DNA of 64,000 bases from Alteromonas sp. BMJM2 (GTDB lineage: Bacteria > Pseudomonadota > Gammaproteobacteria > Enterobacterales > Alteromonadaceae). The notes beneath the pieces were generated by a model. That model was not told the origin of the DNA and searched no databases. It saw only the letters and a program-made list of their open reading frames with translations. A program made the position numbers and the translations under genes. Positions 1-7,280 of this stretch are shown in pieces (positions within the stretch are counted from its first letter, which is position 1; each line of letters begins with the position of its first letter). The stretch lies in NCBI RefSeq assembly GCF_027257845.1, contig NZ_JAPVOT010000017.1:1-64000 (forward strand), in the 5' to 3' direction.

Positions 1-5
1 AATTT

Positions 6-129
6 GCCTAACATCAACCATGACAGACGAAGTAAACGAGTTCTAAAAAGGCAACGGTATTGATCTTGAAATAGCGGTCAAAGGGCTATCTTTTTTCATT
101 GACAGCCCGGAGGCTCATATGTGTTATAC
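6..129 (-). other. Candidate integron attC site (long type)
   Basis: Read on the minus strand, a GTATAAC box (129 to 123) lies 10 bp after the HEPN gene stop, and a perfect GTTRRRY box (GTTAGGC, 12 to 6) lies 124 bp from it, a span like the Vibrio cholerae repeat class of attC. Between them is a short hairpin (GGGCTGTC and GATAGCCC). The L-box pairing next to the R boxes is poor (only partial ATGA/TCAT pairing), so this call is weaker than the site at 649-720; it rests mainly on box spacing and position. Confidence 0.42.
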
Positions 130-138
130 GTTTTCTGG

Positions 139-624
139 CTAATCATCTTTATTCGCATACCCCTCCAGATCGTAAACCACCTGAATAAATAGATCTGCCA
201 GACCAACTCCGAACTCCTCTTGTGCCTCAAGCAGGCTGTCCGAATCTGTTAAAGCGCCATGCAGTTGCTCAAGACCATCGGTCATATCATTAAAGCTAGC
301 CTTACATTTTGATATTAGATTCAGCAATTCACCTTTGTTTGGTTCATAACCTAGCTGATGCGCAAACTTGTTTCTCATCTTGTTAATACTTTGAAGGCAG
401 CTTGCCACATCATCGGGCACCAAGCCCAAGGAATTTATCAAGGTGATTTTTCTGCTATGAGCCAATGATAGAAAATGCTCTTTGAGTTTGCTGTCGTAAT
501 TTAGAATTATCTCTTCAAGAAGGTGTTCGATCACTAAGTGTCCAATAACAAAGCCAGTCAGCAAATCTGAATCATCAATCCTGTGAAATAAAAACTCTTC
601 ATACTTATTGCTGTAGGCAGACAT
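139..624 (-). CDS. HEPN-type protein, integron cassette gene
   Basis: A 161-residue protein, mostly helical, carrying an R-x4-H motif (RNKFAH) at about residues 83-88, the signature of HEPN domains; the region resembles MltR/DUF4145-like HEPN proteins. HEPN domains are often RNases or nucleotide-transfer partners in toxin-antitoxin and phage-defence systems, but some are only structural. The frame is open further upstream (to 684), but that stretch is the attC site, so I chose the ATG at 624, which has a GGGAG about 11 bases before it and lies 25 bp after the attC R' box, the usual cassette geometry. A cassette of its own, so a functional link with the ATPase gene upstream is inference. No signal peptide or membrane segment. 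Confidence 0.7.
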   Translation of the reverse strand: MSAYSNKYEEFLFHRIDDSDLLTGFVIGHLVIEHLLEEIILNYDSKLKEHFLSLAHSRKITLINSLGLVPDDVASCLQSINKMRNKFAHQLGYEPNKGELLNLISKCKASFNDMTDGLEQLHGALTDSDSLLEAQEEFGVGLADLFIQVVYDLEGYANKDD

Positions 625-648
625 TGCTAATTGACTCCCGGTCGAAAC

Positions 649-720
649 GTATAACGTACGCATTTGCGGCTGATTTGGAGCCAAGCGGAAAACCAGTCCG
701 ACAAAATGCGCTTGTTATAT
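649..720 (-). other. Integron attC recombination site
   Basis: On the minus strand the site starts with ATATAAC (720-714) and ends with GTTATAC (655-649), which pair as R'' and R'. Inside them GCGCATTT pairs with AAATGCG, then CGG-A-CTG pairs with CAG-CCG, leaving single unpaired bases on one arm only, as in attC sites where extrahelical bases define the recombined strand. Both arms look like the ends of the Vibrio cholerae repeat (TATAACAA..CGC at one end, CGTTATAC at the other). It begins 4 bp after the ATPase stop and ends 25 bp before the HEPN start. I recognised it by eye; a covariance-model search would settle it. Confidence 0.8.
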
Positions 721-723
721 GCT

Positions 724-2346
724 TCATTCTCGCTGGCCGAAAATCTCATTTTCGATTTCTTGGTAGACCTGAGTTTCCGGAGTAACCAAGGGCGCTATAG
801 TATCCCTAAGAAAGGCGCACTTATTGTTGCCACATTGCGTTAATCCGAGGATTTTTTTTACTTCAGTGAAAATTTTTCCGCTTGCTGATTTTATATCGTC
901 TTCAGGGTTACCTCTATCAATGCTCTCTTGAATAGCTAGTGCTTTTGCCTGAAGGCACTGCTCTATGCATTCCGCTTTACCAGTGACTGAACATAACTTC
1001 GAAATAATCTCATCGTCAAGTAGGTAACATTCAATGTGCCTTCTGACAGAAGTCTTTACTCCTTTTGCCAAGAGCTCAGCTACCTCTTCATCACTTTTGT
1101 CGTCTCTATCGACGAACTTGATGATTTCCGATGACTTCAATATATTGGAAATAATTTTGACAGATTGGTTTTCGATGTCTTCTATTTCTGAGCATGAACC
1201 GACAGACACGAACGTAGTGCCATGATGCTTTTCACCCAATATCTTTCCATAAATTAATGAATCAAAATCTCGATACTTTCTTCCTTGGCTAGTCCCTTCG
1301 CAAAACACAATTTTCTGAGGAGATATGAGTTTCGAGAAATCAGCAAACGCTAGATCAAAAAAACGATCCCAAATAGCTCTGCTAATTTGGGTGGGCTGAA
1401 TTACCTCAGCCAGATCGAAGTCCCTATTGTCAAAATCTAGAAAAACAACAGTTTTTGGATTTTGCTCTTCAATATCTTCAGCCTCTTTAAGCATCCCTAT
1501 TGAATGCGTAGAAACCCACAACTGCGAGTTATCAGGGGTTAAATCATAGAGCTCTCTGAGGACTTTAGACTGAAGCCTTGTATGCATGTGTGCTTCTGGC
1601 TCATCGATGCAGAAAACTGCATCAGAGTAGAAGCTAGACTTGATAATCATATCTAAAACTAAGTCGAATACAGACTTTTCACCAGCGGATAGATTTTTGT
1701 AGTGAAAGTCTTTTGCAGTACCTTTCTCAAAATAAAAACTGCCATTAGATAACGGATCACCAATGGAGCTTAAGTTTAGGTCCTCAAATATCTTGGACAG
1801 GGAGTTTTTTATTTTTCCTATCAGCTCATCTCTAAGTTGTTCAACAGTTTTATCATTGTTGGATGACTCATAAACACCTGCTAGTGTTTGAGCCACGAGC
1901 CGCTGGTAGTTTTCTGAGACAGTCTGGTCGTTCTGCATCAAGTTATCAAGTTTTATAGTCTCCGCAGGATTGTTCTGTTTATGTAGATTGGAAACAGTAA
2001 AATCAGGCTCATTTCTGTACGCAGTACGAAAATAGAACTTTCCCTTTATTTGCTCTTGATTGAGCTGTTGATCATTATGAAAAGATATCTCTACCTTGTT
2101 CTGTGACGTTTGCCGCCAAATTTCAGGGCTGGTTATCTCTCCGTCTTTTTTTTCAAGATAATCTTGGATACCCCGATTATTGAAGCCTTTGAATTTATAC
2201 CAATGATTTAAAGCCTCAAAAAGGGATGTTTTTCCGCTCCCGTTCGGCCCAACCAGCACTATAAGCTTTGCAGTTTCAGGTATATTCGTTAACGTGAGGT
2301 TGGTGAAGCGTTTAAATCGATTTAATTTTACTTCCTTTATCTTCAT
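724..2346 (-). CDS. AAA ATPase with TOPRIM-like C-terminus (OLD-like), cassette gene
   Basis: A 540-residue SMC/ABC-type ATPase. Walker A GPNGSGKT is at residues 33-40, the signature LSAGEKS at 219-225, Walker B with FCIDEPEAH at 245-253, and the H-loop STHS at 279-282. After the ATPase, residues 345-450 carry an acidic residue in VFCEG (E350), a DRD motif (413-415) and an RRHIECYLL segment, which fits a TOPRIM or DUF4435-type domain as in OLD-family nucleases. Such ATPase-TOPRIM proteins are frequent in phage defence. Start: ATG with AAAGGA 7 bases before it. The stop lies 4 bp from an attC site, so this is an integron cassette. Composition is A+T-rich. DNA cleavage activity is inferred, not shown. 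Confidence 0.82.
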   Translation of the reverse strand: MKIKEVKLNRFKRFTNLTLTNIPETAKLIVLVGPNGSGKTSLFEALNHWYKFKGFNNRGIQDYLEKKDGEITSPEIWRQTSQNKVEISFHNDQQLNQEQIKGKFYFRTAYRNEPDFTVSNLHKQNNPAETIKLDNLMQNDQTVSENYQRLVAQTLAGVYESSNNDKTVEQLRDELIGKIKNSLSKIFEDLNLSSIGDPLSNGSFYFEKGTAKDFHYKNLSAGEKSVFDLVLDMIIKSSFYSDAVFCIDEPEAHMHTRLQSKVLRELYDLTPDNSQLWVSTHSIGMLKEAEDIEEQNPKTVVFLDFDNRDFDLAEVIQPTQISRAIWDRFFDLAFADFSKLISPQKIVFCEGTSQGRKYRDFDSLIYGKILGEKHHGTTFVSVGSCSEIEDIENQSVKIISNILKSSEIIKFVDRDDKSDEEVAELLAKGVKTSVRRHIECYLLDDEIISKLCSVTGKAECIEQCLQAKALAIQESIDRGNPEDDIKSASGKIFTEVKKILGLTQCGNNKCAFLRDTIAPLVTPETQVYQEIENEIFGQRE

Positions 2347-2421
2347 AGAAATTCCTTTGGCTTGATACTCGCGGGCTCAGGCATGAAACAGTTTATTAGA
2401 TTGAATTCATAGTAACACCCG

Positions 2422-2460
2422 TTTCCCATGAAGAAACATACTTCGTGTTTTCATGGGAAA
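2422..2460. repeat. Long hairpin in the gap 2347-2728
   Basis: TTTCCCATGAA-GA-AACA (2422-2438) pairs with TGTTTTCATGGGAAA (2446-2460): 15 pairs with a two-base bulge and a 7-base loop. No T-run follows in either direction, so it is not an obvious terminator. The rest of the 382-bp gap between the divergent ATPase and parD genes holds one isolated RYYYAAC-like box (GCTTAAC, 2584-2590) but no convincing attC site, and the parD operator near 2690. Confidence 0.55.
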
Positions 2461-2687
2461 GGTAAAATGTCTGCTTTACGTACACAGTTGCCGGTAAGAT
2501 GTTTTCTTTAAAACAACTACTTCTTTTCACAAATTAGTATTTGAGACTTCACGAAAATCTCAGTCCCGAACGGCAGCTTTTGGGCTTAACTTTGAATTCG
2601 TTCTAGCTTCGCCGACCTATGACTTTTTAAATAAAGTCTCGTTAACATATCGATATTCCCCACATGGATATGACACAGGATATCTTC

Positions 2688-2705
2688 TGGTGTAATATTG
2701 CACCA
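2688..2705 (+). promoter_or_regulatory. Palindromic operator/promoter of parDE
   Basis: TGGTGTAATATTGCACCA is a palindrome with 8 of 9 base pairs matching, 23 bp before the antitoxin ATG. TG-TAATAT inside it reads as an extended -10. ParD/CopG-type antitoxins bind such palindromes and repress their own operon, so autoregulation is the likely job. Confidence 0.6.
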
Positions 2706-2728
2706 GCTTATCTGTTGGAGAAGTTAAA

Positions 2729-2959
2729 ATGCCACGTCAAAGTATTACACTTTCTGAAAAAAATGATGATTGGTTAAAAAGTCATGTTGGTGCCGCGGGA
2801 GAATACGCAAATAAAAGCGAGTTAGTAAATGACATTATCAGAAGAGCAAGGCGGGCTGAGTTTATTAATGAGAAGCTTGCGAAAGCAGAACAGAGCGGCC
2901 ACGTTGATCAATCGCCAGAAGAAATTTTAGCTGAATTCAAAGCTGACCTAAAACGCTAA
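2729..2959 (+). CDS. parD: ParD-type antitoxin
   Basis: A 76-residue protein starting with a basic beta-strand (PRQSITLSEK) followed by two helices, the ribbon-helix-helix fold of the ParD/CopG family; the C-terminal half is acidic and probably wraps the toxin. It would bind DNA as a dimer at the palindrome at 2688-2705 and neutralise the toxin encoded next to it. TTGGAG at 2715-2720 is the ribosome binding site. The stop codon is directly followed by the toxin ATG with no gap, so the two are translationally coupled. It lies next to a cassette cluster but on the opposite strand to the cassette genes. Confidence 0.85.
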   Translation: MPRQSITLSEKNDDWLKSHVGAAGEYANKSELVNDIIRRARRAEFINEKLAKAEQSGHVDQSPEEILAEFKADLKR

Positions 2960-3247
2960 ATGGCTGCATATAGACTATCGAGAAATGCAAAAGAAGATCT
3001 CCGACGTATATATGTTTATGGGGTAGAAGAGTTTGGCGAAGCGCAGGCCGACGAATACTTTTTGGGCTTCTTTGAGACGTTCCAAAAAATAGCGAGTAAT
3101 CCGCTAGCATATCAATCTGCTGAGCATATTCGTTTGGGTTATCGGCGTTGCGTATATCGTTCAGACACTATCTATTTTCGCTTTATTGATAGTGATATTG
3201 AAATTACCGTAATATTGGGTGGGCAAGACACCGATAACTGGCTATGA
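2960..3247 (+). CDS. parE: ParE/RelE-family toxin
   Basis: A 95-residue protein of the RelE/ParE superfamily: the opening YRLSRNAKEDLRRIY is the family's first strand and helix, followed by FGEAQADEYF, and the end YRRCVYRSDTIYFR ... VILGGQDTDNWL matches the C-terminal strands of ParE proteins. ParE toxins poison DNA gyrase, whereas RelE toxins cut mRNA on the ribosome; pairing with a ParD-type antitoxin and the C-terminal form favour ParE. It has no ribosome site of its own and depends on coupling with the upstream gene. Probably acts as a stabiliser of this accessory region, which is inference. Confidence 0.85.
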   Translation: MAAYRLSRNAKEDLRRIYVYGVEEFGEAQADEYFLGFFETFQKIASNPLAYQSAEHIRLGYRRCVYRSDTIYFRFIDSDIEITVILGGQDTDNWL

Positions 3248-3713
3248 ATAAACACTCCGAATATGGGCTATGACGCTGAAGTTCGCATTCGCGATAGAAA
3301 TTTGAACTCAGAACTCTTTCTCAAAACAGCGTCAGGCTTGTCGTAGCATCAAGGTTCGCAACACGTACACTAAAGACTGCCAGATGTGATCTTGACGCCT
3401 TTTTAATGAAAGAGAAATTTTTGTCCACGTTATTGTTCATGAGTATGCGCCTCTATTCTTAAGATCAAACCGAGTATGATAAGTGCTATTAGAGCGACCT
3501 ATACAATATACGTAGCTTTAACTATGAATAAAGATGACCTTATTTCTTTTTTTGTATGAGCAAGGTTCATGCTCTACTAAGCCCGCTGAAAGTATTTGTT
3601 ACAAAAAGGCATAAATAACTAATTTATTTAAGGCTACACATTTGTAAATGTGAGGAGCCCATAAATATGCTCTTCGGATAGTAAAATTATTAGCCGCTAG
3701 ACAGGGAAGTGGT
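3248..3713. other. Intergenic region without recognised gene
   Basis: 466 bp between the toxin gene and the broken hydroxylase gene. Both strands are interrupted by stops and no protein family, attC site, strong terminator or tandem repeat could be recognised. It marks the right edge of the accessory segment. Confidence 0.5.
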
Positions 3714-4480
3714 ATGAGTAAGCAATCAAACGTAGACATTACTTCTCTTATGGAAAATACATTGCGCTTCGCCGTGTATTGGATGTTACAACCTACCTTA
3801 ATTGCCATTTCACTGTATTTAGCCGACACGAAAGCGTCTATAGATGCTCATACCCTATTTATCGTCGTTGCATTCTGTCTGCTTACACTATTTGAGAACA
3901 TTATTCCCGCCAGAAAGGATTGGCGAAAAAGTTTCAGAGAAAACGTCGCGCTGTTTGGCCTTCACACTGGCCTGTAGTCGTGCAGGTACTGCTTATCTTT
4001 TCTGCATTTGAATTTGTTAACTATTGGTATCATAGGGCGTCTCACCGATGGGGATGGCTTTGGCGACTTTCAGGCCATGGTGCGCATCACGCGTTTAAAA
4101 AACTGAGTAGTATGAATTCACTAGCAAATCACCCGATAGAAGCTTTTTTTCTTATCCTGCCAAGAGCGATTGTTGGATTTCTCTTAGTTGGAGAGGCGGT
4201 GGGTGCAGCTTTTGTTTCTCTCACGGCAGTAACAGCTTTACTTGCACACAGTAATTTACGACTGAATTCAGCCATAGTTGGCTGGTTTTTTACGACTAAC
4301 CGCTTCCATATTCATCATCACTCCCACGTCATCAGTGAAAGTAATACTAACTATGGTTGCGTGTGTATAATTTGGGACCGGTTGTTTGGCACGTTTCACG
4401 ATGCGGATACCAAAGACACCGGAATTGGCAATGTTCAGCCTAGTTATAAAAACATATTCACCCTGCCATTCAAGCAATAG
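3714..4480 (+). pseudogene. Fatty acid hydroxylase/sterol desaturase family, frameshifted
   Basis: Two overlapping frames together encode one family member. Frame one (3714-3977) gives the N-terminal membrane part and ends soon after the residues NVALFGLHTGL. The second frame resumes near 3950 and carries the three histidine clusters of the di-iron site: HRASH, HGAHH and HIHHHSH, ending at 4480. A pair of membrane segments normally found between the two parts seems missing, and the same stretch (about 3948-3975) reads as natural family sequence in both frames (VALFGLHTGL and VWPSHWPVVV), as expected if a deletion joined two similar stretches. GGGAAG before the ATG at 3714 is a fair ribosome site. 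Probably inactive; a sequencing error cannot be excluded. Confidence 0.72.
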
Positions 4481-4605
4481 AAAACTTTTTATAACTGCTG
4501 TAGGTCATTAAACCGCATTCAATAACAGACACACTAAACCATAAAATAAATATTTTTGTGTCGATCTAGGAAAACTTAGCTCTGCAAATGGTGGTGTGTC
4601 CGCCA

Positions 4606-4869
4606 TTAATGATTACGCAACGCATCGATTAACTCGTCTTTACTCATGTTAGAGCGCCCGTCGATGCCCACTTCTTTGGCTTTTTGATAGAGCTCATCTT
4701 TAGTGCGATCTTCGTACCTGTTGGCTTTGCCGCCATCTTTAGACGGTGTTTGTTCACTATTTGCTTGGGCATTGGCGATACGCGCCGACTTTTCTTTGCT
4801 ATAGCCTTCGTCGCGAAGGGCTTCATAGGTATCGTCGTTTTTTATTTGGTTGCCGTGGTGTTTAGCCAT
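4606..4869 (-). CDS. Small Rho-N domain protein (DUF7218-like)
   Basis: An 87-residue, highly charged protein. The first half (MAKHHGNQIKNDDTYEALR) with the following RIANAQAN segment resembles small DUF7218-type proteins; the C-terminal 35 residues (DRTKDELYQKAKEVGI ... SKDELIDAL) form a helical Rho-N/SAP-like motif, which may bind nucleic acid. The frame is open further upstream, but the ATG at 4869 follows an AAGGAATTT ribosome site, so I start there. Monocistronic; function unknown, possibly stress-related as for other KGG-like small proteins, which is inference. Confidence 0.75.
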   Translation of the reverse strand: MAKHHGNQIKNDDTYEALRDEGYSKEKSARIANAQANSEQTPSKDGGKANRYEDRTKDELYQKAKEVGIDGRSNMSKDELIDALRNH

Positions 4870-5302
4870 TTTAAATTCCTTTTTTAAAAGGTGAATGAAT
4901 CTATGATGTTTGTAGTATTTCATACTTGGTATTTGCACAGACGGTTTAGGTTTATATCGCTAACTATGAATAACGCTGCAGCGCAATGTAACGGCTTAAC
5001 ACGCCGCGAGGCCGTGATCTCAGCTTACGCTTTACTGCTGGACGCAAAAACACCCTAAAAACGAATGAGGTACAACAGGAGGGGCGGCACCAATGCAGCG
5101 AGTTAATCTGCTGAGCAATTTAGCTATCTTGCTTTATACTAAAGCTTACTCAAAGTATTTGATGACGTTCGCTTTGGCGTCTTTTATGTGAATAGTTACG
5201 GCACACAACACGAATATATTTGCAAATACTTTGGGGTATGATAAATATAAACGCCCTTAAGAATAGCGGGCAATAGCAGCCGCAGAGGTAGTTTAAAACG
5301 AT
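4870..5302. other. Intergenic region between divergent genes
   Basis: 433 bp that should hold the promoters of the Rho-N protein and the diguanylate cyclase. I see no RNA gene, repeat or clear operator. Short open frames here have no coding character. Confidence 0.45.
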
Positions 5303-6592
5303 ATGATTCAAGGATTATCACTACCCTTATTCGTGACCTCCACCATTTGCTTGTTACTAAGCTTTTTCTTTGTACTGCTTTACCACCGCTTAACCTCACG
5401 CCATGAAGAGTCGGTGAAATACTACTTAATTTTCTCGATTGCGGCATTGGTCAGCGGTATTTTCTTTGGTGCATTTGCGGTCATGCTCAATGCCGGTGAT
5501 AACCTTACTTACCTTAGTATTTCAAACCGGGTTACGGTGGTTGCGGCTATGTTTACCACGGTGCTAAGTCTGCATTTCTATCTGGCGTTCTTTAAGTTTG
5601 AAGCCCCTGCATCTTTAAAATGGTGTTATGGCATTTGCGCCGCTTTCTCAATAGCCACGGTAATACCAAGTTCGCTATTTCTCGACAATGCCTTTTATGC
5701 GACATCCTCTTATTACACAGGCCTCGCGTTTGGGCCACTATTCGAGCTTTGGGGAGTGTGGATTTTAGTATTGGCGGTGTATTGCATTTTTATACTTTTT
5801 AGGGTGTTTTTACGACAGCGCAGAAGGCAACTACAGACACGAGAAAAGGAGCAAAAAGATAGCAATACCAGCACCGTTTTACTATTGCTTCTTGCCAATA
5901 CAATTTGGATGATAACTGGTGTGTGCGACATGCTAACAGGTGTTCAAGTTGCTGATTTACCGCCGCTTACATGGATTGGTTCATTTTTAGTGACATCGAC
6001 CATTGCGTGGGCGCTGGTGTTGCACATCGATGACCTTTATGAAGAACGACGATTGCTAAGCGATCGTTTAATGTACGATCATTTAACCCAGGCATTTTCT
6101 CGCAGTTACCTAGAAATACGCCTCACCGAAGCCGTAAACTTAATGCTAAGGAGAGAGCTTAAATGGCTATCAGTGTGCGTGTTCGATGTGGACAATTTTA
6201 AAACTATTAACGATCAATATGGTCATGCTAGTGGTGATGCGCTACTGACACGAATAACCAGTATTATTAAGGAAAACATTCGACAGTCTGATTGCATTGC
6301 GCGGTTGGGTGGTGATGAGTTCGTTATTTTATTTACCGAGACACAAAACGAAAATCACGCTCCTGCTATTGTCGAGCGCATTCGTGCACATGTGGCTAAC
6401 ACACAGTTTGGTGAAGGCGATAATGCCTTCAATGCCTCTTGTTCATTTGGTATTGTCAGCGTTACGCCCGATCAGTTAACGATGAACGACTTGCCCAATC
6501 AAATGCTATCAAGCGCAGATGAGGCGCTATACAGCGCCAAACACAAAGGCAAGAACGCCGTTGGTATGGCCACGCTAAGTGACCTATCTTAG
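5303..6592 (+). CDS. Membrane-bound diguanylate cyclase (GGDEF)
   Basis: A 429-residue protein with about seven hydrophobic segments in residues 5-240, resembling the seven-helix sensor part of some kinases and cyclases, a short coiled linker (DDLYEERRLLSDRL), and a GGDEF domain from about 255. The active site GGDEF is at residues 336-340 and intact, so it should make cyclic di-GMP from GTP; RQSD five residues before it is a canonical inhibitory I-site, so product feedback is expected. No EAL domain. Acts at the inner membrane. The gene stands alone and converges on the acetyltransferase gene, with a truncated repeat element between them. Confidence 0.88.
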   Translation: MIQGLSLPLFVTSTICLLLSFFFVLLYHRLTSRHEESVKYYLIFSIAALVSGIFFGAFAVMLNAGDNLTYLSISNRVTVVAAMFTTVLSLHFYLAFFKFEAPASLKWCYGICAAFSIATVIPSSLFLDNAFYATSSYYTGLAFGPLFELWGVWILVLAVYCIFILFRVFLRQRRRQLQTREKEQKDSNTSTVLLLLLANTIWMITGVCDMLTGVQVADLPPLTWIGSFLVTSTIAWALVLHIDDLYEERRLLSDRLMYDHLTQAFSRSYLEIRLTEAVNLMLRRELKWLSVCVFDVDNFKTINDQYGHASGDALLTRITSIIKENIRQSDCIARLGGDEFVILFTETQNENHAPAIVERIRAHVANTQFGEGDNAFNASCSFGIVSVTPDQLTMNDLPNQMLSSADEALYSAKHKGKNAVGMATLSDLS

Positions 6593-6597
6593 TCAGT

Positions 6598-6685
6598 TGA
6601 CTTAGCCCGCTAGAACTTCAGAGTGGATCCGCGATTGTCACGCTTTAAATTAGATAAAAGTGGTACACCACAAATCAACACGCCC
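6598..6685. repeat. Truncated copy of the structured repeat element
   Basis: GACTTAG-CCCG-CTAGAAC (6599-6616) matches the arm tip of the full element at 32640-32902, and GTACACCACAAATCAACACGCCC-type sequence ending at 6685 matches its right terminal repeat. The left end and middle are absent. The copy fills the gap between two convergent genes, and its terminal repeat runs into the acetyltransferase gene, giving that gene its last codons and stop. Confidence 0.65.
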
Positions 6686-7226
6686 TAATAACACGGGCTG
6701 GATTTCCGCCAATGATCACGTTATCACCAAAGGATTTGGTTACCACAGCACCCGATGCAACCACCACATTATCACCAAGCGTGACACCAGGGTTAATTAC
6801 GGCCATTCCACCTACCCAACAGTTGTCGCCAAGCGTGATTGATTTTGCGAATTCAATGCCGGTGGCACGCTGCACTGGGTCTATTGGGTGTGTGGCGGTA
6901 TAGATACCAACTTGTGGCGCTAGCATGCAGTTATCGCCAATGGTGACCTTGGCGGCGTCTAAAATAACGCAGTTGAAATTAGCATAAAAGTTCTCACCCA
7001 CAACAATGTTTTCACCGTAGTCACATTTAAATGTAGACTCGATGTAAAGGCGCTTGCCCGTTTTAGCGAACAGAGTTTTAAGTAATTGTGTGCGCTTTTT
7101 ATGTTCAGTCTGACACGTGCTATTGAGTATATCTAACTGCTTACGGCAGTCTTTACGACGTGCCGTAAGCAGTTTATCAGAAGGGAAATAAAGCTCGCCT
7201 GCGAGCATTTTTTCTTGTTCGGTCAT
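6675..7226 (-). CDS. Maltose O-acetyltransferase-like (LbH acetyltransferase)
   Basis: A 183-residue member of the Maa/LacA/NodL family, moving acetyl from acetyl-CoA to a sugar hydroxyl. The N-terminal MTEQEKMLAGELY is the Mac domain opening; residues 55-180 are left-handed beta-helix hexapeptide repeats (for example VTIGDNC, ITLGDNC, VTLGDN). The catalytic histidine is in TATHPIDP. Length is standard. The final residues RAC and the stop are encoded by the terminal repeat of the adjacent repeat element, so the original C-terminus was probably slightly different. Monocistronic; the sugar substrate cannot be told from the sequence. Confidence 0.88.
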   Translation of the reverse strand: MTEQEKMLAGELYFPSDKLLTARRKDCRKQLDILNSTCQTEHKKRTQLLKTLFAKTGKRLYIESTFKCDYGENIVVGENFYANFNCVILDAAKVTIGDNCMLAPQVGIYTATHPIDPVQRATGIEFAKSITLGDNCWVGGMAVINPGVTLGDNVVVASGAVVTKSFGDNVIIGGNPARVIRAC

Positions 7227-7280
7227 GTGAATTTAGCGCCTATATATTATAAAAGGTACGGTAATCGACACAGTAAACGA

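Noticed and set aside
139..684. Longer start of the HEPN gene at 684
   Set aside because: The extra 20 codons lie within the attC site; the ATG at 624 fits cassette geometry.
2584..2590. GCTTAAC as R' box of a third attC upstream of the ATPase gene
   Set aside because: It fits the seven-base consensus, but no partner box or L-box pairing could be found within 150 bp.
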